From positions 124,001-188,000 of the forward strand of contig CP000476.1 of NCBI GenBank assembly GCA_000014925.1: a stretch of DNA of 64,000 nt, in the 5' to 3' direction. Every line of letters begins with the position of its first letter. Positions within the stretch are counted from its first letter, which is position 1. The notes under the pieces were generated by a model, which saw only the letters and a list, made by a program, of their open reading frames with translations, searched no databases and was not told the DNA's origin. Position numbers and translations under genes: made by a program. Positions 53,867 through 63,974 of the stretch are shown piece by piece. This DNA comes from Paenarthrobacter aurescens TC1. Its GTDB lineage: Bacteria > Actinomycetota > Actinomycetes > Actinomycetales > Micrococcaceae.

Positions 53867-56179
53867 TTAGGCGTCGATCGGCTGGCGTGCGCGGGAGCGC
53901 ACGGCGGCCGGTGACGGGTTTCCTGCCTGGCTTTTGAAGGAGCGCAGACGGAGGCTGTTGGTGACGACGAAGACGCTGGAGAACGCCATCGCCGCGCCGG
54001 CGAGCATCGGGTTGAGCAGCCCGAGAGCGGCCAGGGGGATCGCAGCCACGTTGTAGGCAAAAGCCCAGAACAGGTTGGTCTTGATCGTGCCGAGGGTTTT
54101 GCGGGAGAGCCGGATCGCGTCGGCGGCGGCGCGCAGGTCACCACGTACCAGGGTGAGGTCTGCAGCCTCGATGGCCACGTCGGTGCCGGTACCCATGGCC
54201 AGGCCCAGGTCGGCCTGGGCCAGGGCTGCGGCATCGTTGACACCGTCCCCGACCATTGCCACGACTTTGCCTTGCTTCTGCAGGTCCTTGACAACACGGA
54301 GCTTGTCTTGGGGCATGACTTCGGCGATGACTTTGTCGATCCCTACTTGGGCGGCGACCTGTTCGGCGACGACCCGATTGTCACCAGTGAGCAGCACCGG
54401 CGTCAGGCCCAGGGCGCGGAACTGTGTGATGGCTTCGGCGCTGGTGTCCTTGATCGCGTCAGCGACGGTGAGCACTCCGCGGACCTCTCCGTCCCAGGCT
54501 ACGATCACGGCGGTCTCCCGGGCGGATTCGGCCTGTGCTTTGGCGCGGGCCAGGTCTACGGGCATGGTGAGGGACCAGTCCTCGAGCATTGATTCGCGTC
54601 CAACTATGACCAGATGGCCCTCGACAACACCCTGCACGCCGCGTCCTTCGATGTTCTTGAAGGACTCCGGGATGGGCAGGTCCCCGACGCGTTGGGTGGC
54701 GCCGCGGGCGATGGCCTGGGCGATGGGGTGCTCGGAAGCGTCCTCCAGTGCTCCGGCGACGCGGAGCAGTTCGTCCGTGTCGGTGCCGGGTGCGGTGTGC
54801 ACGCCTTGCAGGGTCATCTTGCCGGTGGTCACGGTTCCGGTCTTGTCCAGCAGGATGGTATCGACTTTGCGGGTGGATTCAAGGACTTCGGGTCCCTTGA
54901 TCAGGATCCCCAGCTGGGCGCCACGACCGGTGCCCACCAGCAGTGCGGAGGGGGTGGCCAGGCCCAGGGCGCACGGGCAAGCAATGATCAGGACGGCCAC
55001 GGCGGCGGTGAATGCCGCTGTGATGGGGAACCCGGCGCCGAGCCAGGCTGCGAGGGTGCCGGTTGCGATGGCGATCACGATGGGTACGAACACTCCGGAG
55101 ATCCGGTCGGCCAGCCGCTGGACTTCGGCCTTGCCGGACTGGGCGTTTTCAACGAGCTGGGCCATTTGCGCCAGCTGGGTGTCGGATCCGACCCGGGTGG
55201 CTCGGATGACCAGGCGGCCACCGGAGTTGACGGTGGCGCCTGTGACCGTGTCCCCTGCGCCGACTTCGACCGGCACGGATTCACCGGTGAGCATCGATTC
55301 ATCCACGGCGCTGCGTCCGCTGGCCACGACCCCGTCGGTGGCGATCTTCTCGCCGGGGCGGACGATGAACTCATCGCCGACCGAGAGCTGGTCGGTGGGG
55401 ATGCGAACTTCGGTGCCGTCGCGCAGTACGGCGACGTCCTTGGCGCCCAGTTCCAGCAGGGCGCGCAGGGCTGCCCCTGCCTGGCGCTTGGAGCGCTTTT
55501 CGAAGTAGCGTCCGGCGAGGATGAACAGGATCACCCCGGCGGCGACCTCCAGGTAGATGTTTCCCGCCCCGTCCGTGGGGGCCACGGTCAGTTCGAAGGG
55601 GTGCGTCATGCCCGGAGTCCCGGCGGTGCCGAAGAACAGCGCATAGAGCGACCACAGGAACGCCGCGGTGGTGCCGATGGAAATCAGGGTGTCCATGGTC
55701 GCCGTGCCGTGGCGCAGGTTGGTGTAGGCGGCCTTGTGGAACGGCCAGCCTGCCCAGAGGATCACCGGTGCGGCCATCGCCAGGGACAGCCACTGCCAGT
55801 AGTTGAACTGTAGGGCAGGGATCATCGCCATCGCGACGATCGGGATAGAGAGCACGGCGCTGCCGATCAACCGGTGCTTGAGGGACAGCAGTTCGCTGTC
55901 AGGCCAGTCGGTGGGCTCCCCCTGCTGCTGGTCGTACTTCGCGGCGGGTAGGGCCGCGGTGTATCCGGTCTTCTCCACCTCGGCGACCAGCGCCTGGGGA
56001 TCATAGCCGGCGGGGGCGGTGATGCGCGCCTTCTCGGTGGCGTAGTTCACCGAGGCGATGACACCATTGAGCTTGTTGAGCTTGCGCTCAATCCGGTTGG
56101 CGCAGGACGCGCAGGTCATCCCGCCGATCTCAAGTTCGATGTCGATGCCCTGCGCCTGCTTCGAGGCGGTTTCAGACAT
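53867..56179 (-). CDS. copA: Copper-exporting P1B-type ATPase
   Basis: 770 residues. N-terminal HMA domain with GMTCASC (Cys23, Cys26), eight membrane segments, TGES of the actuator (299-301), the transport motif CPC (401-403), the phosphorylation site Asp445 in DKTGT, the HP motif in SEHPIAQAI and the hinge [10 protein letters not shown]. This set is that of Cu(I)-exporting CopA. The ATG follows GGGAGAAAG. It is in one leftward operon with a secreted protein and CopZ behind CsoR-type operators. Confidence 0.95.
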   Translation of the reverse strand: MSETASKQAQGIDIELEIGGMTCASCANRIERKLNKLNGVIASVNYATEKARITAPAGYDPQALVAEVEKTGYTAALPAAKYDQQQGEPTDWPDSELLSLKHRLIGSAVLSIPIVAMAMIPALQFNYWQWLSLAMAAPVILWAGWPFHKAAYTNLRHGTATMDTLISIGTTAAFLWSLYALFFGTAGTPGMTHPFELTVAPTDGAGNIYLEVAAGVILFILAGRYFEKRSKRQAGAALRALLELGAKDVAVLRDGTEVRIPTDQLSVGDEFIVRPGEKIATDGVVASGRSAVDESMLTGESVPVEVGAGDTVTGATVNSGGRLVIRATRVGSDTQLAQMAQLVENAQSGKAEVQRLADRISGVFVPIVIAIATGTLAAWLGAGFPITAAFTAAVAVLIIACPCALGLATPSALLVGTGRGAQLGILIKGPEVLESTRKVDTILLDKTGTVTTGKMTLQGVHTAPGTDTDELLRVAGALEDASEHPIAQAIARGATQRVGDLPIPESFKNIEGRGVQGVVEGHLVIVGRESMLEDWSLTMPVDLARAKAQAESARETAVIVAWDGEVRGVLTVADAIKDTSAEAITQFRALGLTPVLLTGDNRVVAEQVAAQVGIDKVIAEVMPQDKLRVVKDLQKQGKVVAMVGDGVNDAAALAQADLGLAMGTGTDVAIEAADLTLVRGDLRAAADAIRLSRKTLGTIKTNLFWAFAYNVAAIPLAALGLLNPMLAGAAMAFSSVFVVTNSLRLRSFKSQAGNPSPAAVRSRARQPIDA

Positions 56180-56250
56180 TGGATGCTTCTTTCTCCCGGT
56201 ATCAGGCCCGGCCTGTCCGGCGGGGCCCCTCGGGGATCGTAGTTGGTGGG

Positions 56251-57237
56251 TCAGTGATCGCCATGGCCGTCATGACCGGTGCTGCCTGCGGGAGTGTCGG
56301 CAGGAGTCGCGGTGTCGGCGGGGGCAGTGGTTGAGCCCTCGCTGTCGAGGGCGAAACGGGCGGTGTGGACCTTCCCGTTGACCTGGAAATCGAAGTAGAG
56401 GTAGTAGCGGCCAGGGGTGGGAGCGGTGGTCGCAAAGTCAACCGCGGGGCCGGAAACTTCACCCGGGACAGGTTCAGCGCCTTCGGGATGAGTGTGCAGG
56501 TAGGCGAGGTCCCCGGCGCGCAGCGCAACCAGGTGGCCGTAGGCGCCGAGGTAGGGCTCAAGGGTGGTCACCGGCTGGCCGCCCCGCTTGACACTGACGG
56601 TCAGTGCCGAGGAAGACCCGGCGGTGAGGCCACCGTTGAGGGAAACCTGGAATCCAGCGACGTCGTCGGTGGCTGACACCCCGGGCGCTGCGGGCTGTAA
56701 CGTCCCGGCCACGTCCACCGTCCTGGTCAGTGTCAGGTTTTCACCGACACCCGCGGGCACCACATCGGCGTAGATCCGGTAGGTTCCGGCCGCCTCCCAC
56801 TGCCACGGCAGTGACCAGCGTCCGGTGGCATCCATCACCGGGTGCACGTGACGGTAATGTGTCCCGTCAGAACGCACCACGATCAGGTGGGCCTGCTTTT
56901 CGTGCGAGGTATCGAACTGTGTAACCGGTGAGTTGTCAGGGCCGGTAATGGTGAACGCCAGTTCCCCTGCCGTTCCGGTCGCTGCCGGGGCGGTAACTTC
57001 CCGGAGCAGGTAACCGCTCCGCTCGGAGGTGACACCCTGTGTCGGGGACGACGTCTTTACTGTTCCTGCAGCCGCATTCTCGGTCGTTGAGCCGTGTTCG
57101 CCCGTGGAACTTGCGGCGGACTGCTGCCAGGCAGTTACGGTCTGCTCGGGCACGACGGCTCCTGCCGCAGTGAAGGCCCCGGTGAAGACGACGGCAAGTC
57201 CGGCCGCGTATGCCCCGAGTCGTCCGGCTGTGTTCAT
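56251..57237 (-). CDS. Secreted/membrane-anchored copper-linked protein with His-rich tail
   Basis: 328 residues with a signal or anchor helix ([20 protein letters not shown]) and two beta-rich repeats. [20 protein letters not shown] and [20 protein letters not shown] give His clusters at equal positions of the repeats, and the end is HDGHGDH. The family is found beside CopA in actinobacteria, but its role is not settled; outside-facing copper binding is likely. The ATG overlaps the CopZ stop. Confidence 0.8.
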   Translation of the reverse strand: MNTAGRLGAYAAGLAVVFTGAFTAAGAVVPEQTVTAWQQSAASSTGEHGSTTENAAAGTVKTSSPTQGVTSERSGYLLREVTAPAATGTAGELAFTITGPDNSPVTQFDTSHEKQAHLIVVRSDGTHYRHVHPVMDATGRWSLPWQWEAAGTYRIYADVVPAGVGENLTLTRTVDVAGTLQPAAPGVSATDDVAGFQVSLNGGLTAGSSSALTVSVKRGGQPVTTLEPYLGAYGHLVALRAGDLAYLHTHPEGAEPVPGEVSGPAVDFATTAPTPGRYYLYFDFQVNGKVHTARFALDSEGSTTAPADTATPADTPAGSTGHDGHGDH

Positions 57238-57446
57238 GCCGACCGCACCCCCTGGTAGCCGGCCTCCTGAACGGCGGCGATGATCGTTGCGTCGTCCACG
57301 GTTCCGTCGCCGGTGACTACAAGCTTGCCCGTCTGGTGGCTGACCTCAACAGACTCAACGCCCGCCACTTTCTGAACCTCTTCACGGATGGACAACTGGC
57401 AGTGGCCGCACGTCATGCCGGTTACCTGGAACTCGGTGGTGGTCAT
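57234..57446 (-). CDS. copZ: Copper chaperone CopZ
   Basis: 70 residues forming one HMA domain: FQVTGMTCGHCQLSIREEVQ with Cys13 and Cys16, ending in AAVQEAGYQGV. It hands Cu(I) to the HMA domain of CopA. First gene of the operon, 23 bases after the nearer operator. Confidence 0.93.
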   Translation of the reverse strand: MTTTEFQVTGMTCGHCQLSIREEVQKVAGVESVEVSHQTGKLVVTGDGTVDDATIIAAVQEAGYQGVRSA

Positions 57447-57468
57447 GGTCTTACCTTCCTATAGTCCT

Positions 57469-57518
57469 ATACCCCGGTGGGGTATCCATGTAGCTGACCA
57501 TATACCCCATGGGGGTAT
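57469..57518. promoter_or_regulatory. Two CsoR-type copper operators before copZ
   Basis: ATACCCC-GGT-GGGGTAT (57469-57485) and ATACCCC-ATG-GGGGTAT (57502-57518), 33 bases apart centre to centre. They match the operator at 275. The csoR gene that would act here is not in the window. 57519-58035 shows no gene. Confidence 0.8.
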
Positions 57519-58035
57519 CGGATCAAGCCGACTGTCGAGAAGAAAGCGGATGAATAGAGCCTGAGCATCATCGTGGGAGCGGGTGCAGCGGGCAGCGCAG
57601 CTGCACCTGCCTGAAGGTCCCGAGGGGGCCCTGGGCGCTGACGACGGGTCGCCACGACCGGTTTGCTCCGCTTTAACCGGGACCCGGTAAGGGCTGTACG
57701 AACGTCCACTGAGCGGCTGGTTAACTTCCTAGGGGCACCACTGCGAGCGGCTTCGGCGGCGCAATCAGCTACCCGCTACGGGGCTTCCCGTCGTATCCAG
57801 CGCGGCTACATCCTTTTTCGGTCAGGGCCCGGCGAATCTGTGCTTCCATCTTGTCTTCTCTCGGGGCGATGGGCCCTCTGCGCCGGACCAGCACCCGCCA
57901 CAACTACACGCCTCATGGACGGCTCAAACCCGAGACTCTGGCAAGATATCAATCACAACCTTTGCCCGGATGCGGCCGACCGGCGCCGGTTTCCGTTGCG
58001 CTGACCAGAGGCTCGGTTTGTCAGAGGAGAACAGC

Positions 58036-58752
58036 ATGTCCAGCCCAATCGCACCGATCACTCGAGACCGAGTCAGCCGGCTCGTCTACGACGACCTCAA
58101 GACGCGCATTATTGCCGGGGAATTCGTCGTGAATCAGCGCTTGCCGTCCGAGGGTACTTTGGCGCGCAACTTTGGTGTGAGCCGGTCATCCGTACGGTCG
58201 GCGCTGCAGCGACTGCAGGTATTAGGACTGGTGGATATCCGGATCGGCGAAGGGTCGTTCGTACGAGAGCGCACCTTCAGCAATCTCATGAGCGAGGTGA
58301 GTGCTCTCGTGGCTGAGGACTCGATGATCCCCTACGTGCGCGAGTTGCGCGGGACGATCGAAAATGCGGCAACGCGGCTTGCGCTCAGCCGTGCGAGTGA
58401 CCAGGAACTTGCCGACTTCATCAAGACAGCACTGGAGTTGATCGAGACCGCTCGTCGCGGCGACGAAGCCGAGTACATCGAGGCAGATTATCTATTTCAC
58501 CTCGCTCTCTGCTCGCTTAGCCACAATCCTTTATTCGAGCTTGTTTATGCCAGCATCCGGGACTTGTTTCGGCTTGACATTGCAAGAAACCTGGAGGGTT
58601 CCAAGGCGCTATATCCCGATTCGTTCGTCGCCGGCGCAGAGCGACACCTCGCACTGGCGCAGGCGTTGGCATCTCGGGACAGTGAACGGGCTAGGCGTCT
58701 CACCGAGGACATTGTGAATTTGCGGGTCAATGAGGAACAGCCCTCCGGGTGA
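58036..58752 (+). CDS. GntR-family (FadR-type) regulator
   Basis: 238 residues, ATG preceded by AGAGGAGAACAGC. The winged helix has RLVYDDLKTRIIAGEFVVNQ and LARNFGVSRSSVRSALQRLQ; an FCD-type helical domain follows with ELRGTIENAATRLALSRASD. It faces the leftward operon at 58892-62115 and is the obvious candidate to control it. Confidence 0.88.
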   Translation: MSSPIAPITRDRVSRLVYDDLKTRIIAGEFVVNQRLPSEGTLARNFGVSRSSVRSALQRLQVLGLVDIRIGEGSFVRERTFSNLMSEVSALVAEDSMIPYVRELRGTIENAATRLALSRASDQELADFIKTALELIETARRGDEAEYIEADYLFHLALCSLSHNPLFELVYASIRDLFRLDIARNLEGSKALYPDSFVAGAERHLALAQALASRDSERARRLTEDIVNLRVNEEQPSG

Positions 58753-58841
58753 ACTGAGGAAGTGTTCCGTAGTGTTTTGTATTCCAAATTTCTGATCGTC
58801 GAACCGGCGGTCCTGGCCCCGATCATCCCTTGGAACGGCCC

Positions 58842-58881
58842 AGTCTCCGAGACCTGCACTCATGTGCAGGTCTCGGAGACT
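58842..58881. terminator. Bidirectional terminator between convergent genes
   Basis: A perfect 18-base stem (AGTCTCCGAGACCTGCAC) with a 4-base loop between the GntR stop and the hydrolase stop. It suits termination from both sides. Confidence 0.85.
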
Positions 58882-58891
58882 TGAGCGAATA

Positions 58892-59686
58892 TCAGACGGT
58901 GGCCAACTGTCCGGGGGTCAGGGCGATGACTCGGTCACCGATACCTTTGTCGGTCGCGAGTTGCTTCATGCTCTGAGCGGTTTGGCTGAAGTGTTCCCAC
59001 GAGTCTGCGTGGATCGGAAAGATCATCGCATTCTCCAAGATCTCGGCAGCAGCGACGGCCATTTCGTCGCTGAATGCCAGGTAGGCTCCGTCGAAAACCT
59101 CAAACGAAGGCCCTCCGGCGAAGAGTAGGGCGACCGCAATGTCGGGGAACCTCTCCGCGACCTCTCGAACAGGCTCAATTGAGGCGTTGTCTCCCGATAC
59201 ATAGATTGTCCGATCGCCAGGGGAACTGATTACGAACCCAATGACAGGTCCGAGCGCTTCCCGATGGCTTTCGGGGCCGTGGATTGCCGGGACGGCGGTG
59301 ATGCTCACCTCGCGGCCGTCAGGCGACTTTACAGTGTGCGTCTGCCACTGGGACATTCCTTGTGCCCCAGGGATGCTCCGGGCAACCTGTTCGGTGGTGA
59401 AGGTGGCGGCGGCTGAAGCAGCAAGTGCCCGGCCAGAGTAATCCAGATGATCGTGGTGATCGTGCGTCACCAGGACTACATGTACTTCCCCGAGAGCGTC
59501 CGGCGCAAAAGCGGGCGCCACGTTCCGCACGAGGGTGACGGGAGCTCCGACCACTTCGGGTCCATAGGAAGCTGGCGGGTCGAATGTGGGGTCCACCACG
59601 ATCCTGAGTCCTGCGTAGTCAATAATTGCGGTGGGGCCACCTACAAGGGTGACGTCGATAGGGGCAGTAAAGTCAGTCGTTGCCAT
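58892..59686 (-). CDS. Metallo-beta-lactamase-fold hydrolase (UlaG-like)
   Basis: 264 residues. VLVTHDHHDHLDYSGRAL holds the HxHxDH metal site; IHGPESHREALGP, YVSGDNASIEPV and IFPIHADSWEHF give the other ligands. Related proteins are lactonases such as UlaG. In an operon with a transporter and a ketopantoate-reductase-like enzyme it may open a lactone; this is not shown. ATG preceded by GGGAGAAAACACGA. Confidence 0.85.
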   Translation of the reverse strand: MATTDFTAPIDVTLVGGPTAIIDYAGLRIVVDPTFDPPASYGPEVVGAPVTLVRNVAPAFAPDALGEVHVVLVTHDHHDHLDYSGRALAASAAATFTTEQVARSIPGAQGMSQWQTHTVKSPDGREVSITAVPAIHGPESHREALGPVIGFVISSPGDRTIYVSGDNASIEPVREVAERFPDIAVALLFAGGPSFEVFDGAYLAFSDEMAVAAAEILENAMIFPIHADSWEHFSQTAQSMKQLATDKGIGDRVIALTPGQLATV

Positions 59687-59816
59687 TCGTGTTTTCTCCC
59701 ATTACGGTCGCAGACTATTGGTTGTCTGGTTGGAAAGTTTGGTGGGCGTGAGTTCTTGCCGCGGTACGCCGCTGGGGTGAACATTGCAGGTTGCGGCAGC
59801 GGTGCGACGGCTGCAG

Positions 59817-61180
59817 TTAGTCGGCCACGAAGACGGTCCCCCTTGTCTCGCGGCCAAGCACCCAGATGGCGATTGCGGCCAGGACGTACATGGAGCCACT
59901 GAAGAACACTGCAGCTGAACGCCAAAACCGCCCATGATGAATCCGAGCAGGATCGGGCCTGCAATTGCGCCAAGCCTGCCGATGGAGTTTGCGGATCCCA
60001 CCCCGGCGCTTCGGAGGCTTGTCGGCCACAGCTCGGACGTATACGTATTGCTCACCTGTCCGAGGGCGTAGGTAAACATGTTGAACAGCATGCCGAAAAT
60101 CACCATGAGAACCACGGAGCCCAGCACGCTGCCATAGGCGATGGCGACTACGAAGGCGAGGAGTGCTGTGAGAATGGCGACGGGCTTACGGCCGTATTTC
60201 TTCAGCAACCACGGCACAAGGAATGCGCCGAAGACGCCGCCGAGCGTCATGATGGTGGAATAGCCGATCGAACTCTGGATTGAGATGCCCTGCTGGACGA
60301 ACATCATGCTGAACCACGTCTGCAGACCGTACAGCGCCAGTAGCATCGCCGGCCATTGGATGGTGAGCATGAGGGTCGTTCGCCAATGCTCCTTACCTAC
60401 CATGCGGCGGAGGGGTACTTGCTGCGCCCTGGTTTCACTTGCCTCGACGACCTGGGCACGGTCGACCAGAGGAAGCGTGCGACCTGTTGACGCTTCAATT
60501 TTGCGCTCCAGTGTAGTCATGGCAGCATGTGCGTCCTCGTGGCGGCCTTTAAGCTCCAGCCAGACCGGGGACTCGGGTACAAACTTCCAGATCAAGAGCG
60601 CAGTGAGTACCGGCACGGACTCGATGACCGATACACCGCGCCAACCGACCAGCGGTATCAGCATGTAACAGATCAAGCCGGCCGCCGAGATGCCCAGCGG
60701 AAACAGCGCCAGCATCGAGATGAGATAGCGTGCGCGGAGGCGTGACGGGACCAGCTCGGCGAGGAGCGTGATCGTGGCGGGCAATTGCAGTCCGATGCCA
60801 AGCCCGATGGCAATTCGCACGACAACGAGCCAGTCGAGCGAGGTTACCGTCGCTTGCCATACTCCCGCGAAACCCCACATGATCACCGCGGCGATAATTA
60901 TCCTTTTGCGTCCGAAGCGATCTGCGAGGGGCCCCGATAGCAGCGTGCCAATTAGTACCCCCACATTGCTCATGGTCCCGATCGCGCCTAGGGACTCGAA
61001 GTGGAGGTTGAATTCCCCGGCAAACACGGGCAGGAAGTAGTTAATCGTGCCGCTATCGACTGCCTCGAAGAAAAACGCCAGACCCAAGACGGCGGTAATA
61101 CTAGCCAGGACCCTGCCTGAGGGCAGTCTCTCGATGCGTGGCCCTGTCGATGCAGACAGCTGCTGTTGTTGCGTCCTCAC
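59817..61180 (-). pseudogene. MFS transporter (aromatic acid/sugar type), frameshifted near the C-terminus
   Basis: About 454 codons. Motif A is GPLADRFGRKRIIIAAVIMW, and the 12-helix plan with a central loop is that of the AAHS/sugar-porter group. At 59914-59915 the sequence CAGCTGCAG is one G short of the expected CAGGCTGCAG. After it, FFSGSMYVLAAIAIWVLGRE, the last helix, is in another frame and ends at 59817. As read, the product has a 70-residue foreign tail to 59702. The start overlaps the next gene's stop. Confidence 0.85.
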
Positions 61181-62115
61181 GCGAGGACCGACCCTTCGAG
61201 GTCGAAGACTTCACACACCTTGCCATAACTCGGCATCTCCAGCCCGAACCGGCGCCCCATGAGATACGGGTCCTGAAACATCGTGCGCCATTCGACGGGC
61301 CGGTCAGCCAGATAGTCGTACATGAGCGACGTGCGGTAGTCGTCGGGTGCCGCCGCCACAATGTAACGAAGGTCTTCGACGGCGTCGAACTCCGGTGGGA
61401 AAGGGTGCCCCGAGGTTTCACCGAGAGCAATGAGTTCCTTGCATAGACCGATCATGAACTCAGTCTTCTCAGGGTCCTTCTTGATCTCACCAAGTTGGGC
61501 GTTGTAGTAGACCATCGCGCCGGAGATCGCGGAGACGCGGCAGAACTTCATGAGCGCCGCCTGGAGCATGTCTTCATTGATCTCGGCGGTGCACCCGCTT
61601 TCGATCAGATCCTCCTTGATCAATGCAGCGAATCCGAAAACAGGCTGGTCAGCGCGTGGACCGAATACGATTCGGAAGAAGTCGAGTTTGTGCTTGCACT
61701 TTCCAGGAGCGACCAGTTCGCACGCGACATATGCTTCGCCCTGCGCGAGGATCGGCTTCGCCTCCAGCCCGCGTTCAATGTGCGCGCCGATATCAAGGGC
61801 GTTAAGGACCGGAAGCACCACTGTGGATGCTGTGCAGACACGGTTCAGGAGCGGATAAATTGATTCAATCGCATATGCCTTCACCGCAAGGATCACAACA
61901 TCCGGCTGCTCGTGATACTCCTCCCCCGTTACGGCTCTCACCGGCACGAGGAACCGCTCGTCGTCCGGCGCATAGTAGAGCTCCAGCCCGCCCTGTTCGC
62001 GGATCGCCTCAAGGTGAGGCCCCCTAGTGATGAGCGTGACGTCTTTGCCCGCCTTGGTCATGTATGCAGAAAGCACAGAGCCGATGGCTCCGCCACCGAT
62101 AATCAGGTATTTCAT
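61177..62115 (-). CDS. Ketopantoate reductase-family (ApbA/PanE) oxidoreductase
   Basis: 312 residues. The N-terminal Rossmann fold has MKYLIIGGGAIGSVLSAYMT, and VVILAVKAYAIESIYPLLN follows the PanE pattern; the C-terminal helical domain is longer than in PanE and has ALMKFCRVSAISGAMVYYNA with the Lys expected for catalysis. It starts a catabolic operon, so it more likely reduces or oxidises a hydroxy acid there than serves pantothenate synthesis. ATG preceded by AAAGGAGAT. Confidence 0.85.
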   Translation of the reverse strand: MKYLIIGGGAIGSVLSAYMTKAGKDVTLITRGPHLEAIREQGGLELYYAPDDERFLVPVRAVTGEEYHEQPDVVILAVKAYAIESIYPLLNRVCTASTVVLPVLNALDIGAHIERGLEAKPILAQGEAYVACELVAPGKCKHKLDFFRIVFGPRADQPVFGFAALIKEDLIESGCTAEINEDMLQAALMKFCRVSAISGAMVYYNAQLGEIKKDPEKTEFMIGLCKELIALGETSGHPFPPEFDAVEDLRYIVAAAPDDYRTSLMYDYLADRPVEWRTMFQDPYLMGRRFGLEMPSYGKVCEVFDLEGSVLA

Positions 62116-62361
62116 GCGTTCCTATCTCCTTTGATGAGAGCGATGTATACGCCGGCACTCAATGGCGGCGGTATCGGCGTTTCGGTTGGCCTGAGAGTGA
62201 CCTCTTGCCCCGTACCGGGGAGGCCGGGGCTTCGAAGACACCATGCCCGGGAAGGTTAGGCATGAAACCGAGGTCGACGTCGACCGGCCATCGGCCATTT
62301 TGGAGCACATCCAAAAGGGTGATGGCGACGCCGCTGCCACCTGCATGACCGAACACCTTGT
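62116..62361. other. Promoter region of the leftward operon and junction to zwf fragment
   Basis: Contains the ribosome site of the ketopantoate-reductase-like gene. A leftward frame (GHAGGSGVAITLLDVLQNGR and VDLGFMPNLPGHGVFEAP) looks protein-like and may be a gene remnant, but I do not recognise it. Confidence 0.4.
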
Positions 62362-62646
62362 CAGATGGAAGTCCGCGACGTGACCATGGACTTCGGCTAC
62401 GGGCATTCCTTCACCGAATCCAGCCCCGAAGCGTATGAGCGGCTGATCCTGGACGTGCTCCTGGGTGAGCCGCCACTGTTCCCACGGCACGAGGAAGTGG
62501 AGCTGTCCTGGAAGATCCTGGACCCGTTCGAAGACTACTGGGCGTCCCTGGACGAACAGCCCGAACCCTACACCCCGGGATCCTGGGGCCCGGCGTCGGC
62601 GGATGAACTGCTGGCCCCCGACGGACGAACCTGGAGAAGGCCATGA
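62362..62646 (+). pseudogene. zwf: Glucose-6-phosphate dehydrogenase, C-terminal fragment
   Basis: MEVRDVTMDFGYGHSFTESS, PEAYERLILDVLLGEPPLFP, EEVELSWKILDPFEDYW and YTPGSWGPASADEL are the last 90 residues of actinobacterial Zwf. Everything before, including the active site, is missing; the bases before CAGATGGAAGTC do not continue the gene. It cannot be active. The stop overlaps the opcA start as in chromosomes. Confidence 0.9.
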
Positions 62647-63736
62647 TTGTAGATTTACCGGACACCACCACCTCCAGGATCTCCAAAAAGATCATGTCCC
62701 TGCGTGAGCAGGGCGGTGTGATCGCCCTGGGCCGGGTCCTGACCCTCGTGGTCGTCACCCGCTCCGGGCTGGAGGAAGAAGCGATCGAGGCCGCGAACGA
62801 GGCCAGCCGGGAACACCCCTGCCGGATCATCGTCCTCGCCGACGCCGGCGCTGAGGCTCCCACCCGGCTGGACGCGCAGATCCGGGTCGGCGGGGACGCC
62901 GGCGCCTCGGAAGTCATCGTGCTGCGGGGCTACGGCGAGCTCGCCCACGAGTCCGAGTCACTCGTCGCGGCTCTGCTGCTGCCGGACGCCCCGATCGTGG
63001 CCTGGTGGCCGCACGGGCACCGGAGAACGCCTGCGAAACCTCCGTGGGCCGGATCGCGCACCGCCGGATCACCGACTCCGCGAACGAACCCGACCCGGCC
63101 CAGGCCCTGGAAACCATCCGGGCCACCTACACAGCCGGGGACACCGACCTCGCCTGGACCCGCCTGACCGACTGGCGGATCCAACTCGCCGCCGTCCTGG
63201 ACCAGGCCGATTCCTCGCCCGTGACCGCCGTGGCCGTCGAAGGCGCGTCCGACTCGCCCTCGACCATCCTCCTCGCCGCGTGGCTCACCCTCGCCCTGGA
63301 CGCCCCCGTAACCATCGTCGCGGACCCCGCCGGCACCGGCATCCGCCGCGTCTGCCTCTCCCGGCCCGGCGGCGACGTCCAGCTCTTCCGCCCGGGCCTG
63401 TCCATCGCCGAACTCACCCAGCCCGGCCAACCCACCCAACGCATCTCCCTGCCCCGCCGCAGCCTCAAAGACTGCCTCGCCGAAGAACTCCGCCGCCTCG
63501 ACCCCGACCCAGTTTATGGAAACGTCATACAAGCGCTAATTCCCAAAGCAGCCACGACGGCAGCACCCCCGCGAACTTCCAAACTCTTCAATCTTTGCGA
63601 CACGACCCCAAAACACGTTGGGACCACCGGACCTGACGTGTCGGGGCCCGGGACGCACAGAAAGGCTACACAGTCGGCCCGCACAAATAAGGCCATGAAT
63701 AGAACCGACGCGCTGCTGGAACCGACGCACACCTAG
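62643..63736 (+). pseudogene. opcA: G6PDH assembly protein OpcA, frameshifted and with altered end
   Basis: MIVDLPDTTTSRISKKIMSL, REQGGVIALGRVLTLVVVTR and APIVAWWPHG are OpcA. At about 63015-63017 CACGGGCACC stands where CACGGGGCACC is expected; the next frame continues APENACETSVGRIAHRRITD through ISLPRRSLKDCLAEELRRLD. After about 63512 the base composition becomes less GC-rich and the likeness ends, so the last 75 codons look like foreign sequence read through. OpcA helps assemble G6PDH; this copy is probably dead. Confidence 0.88.
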
Positions 63737-63939
63737 TGGTCACCGCCAGCCCCCAAAGAACGGCCGGGCCACGGCGGCGAGCCTCTCACTGCGGCAACGT
63801 CATCCGAAACCCCTGCGCCCGTCATCCGCAAACAGGTCGGCATTCTTGTTCCCCATCCACCTCAGCAACCGGCCCTTCCGACCAGGTAGTCGAACGCCCG
63901 CTCCGAACCCCAATAGCCCTCTCCCTTTGCTCACCTCAA

Positions 63940-63974
63940 GAGTGGCGGCGGCCAGTCATCTGCTGCCGCCACTC
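63940..63974. terminator. Hairpin near the right edge
   Basis: GAGTGGCGGC pairs with GCCGCCACTC across a 15-base loop. It may end transcription from either side. 63737-63939 shows no gene. Confidence 0.6.

Noticed and set aside
57663..58004. Frame between copZ and the GntR gene
   Set aside because: Arg/Ser-rich translation typical of non-coding GC-rich DNA, no ribosome site.
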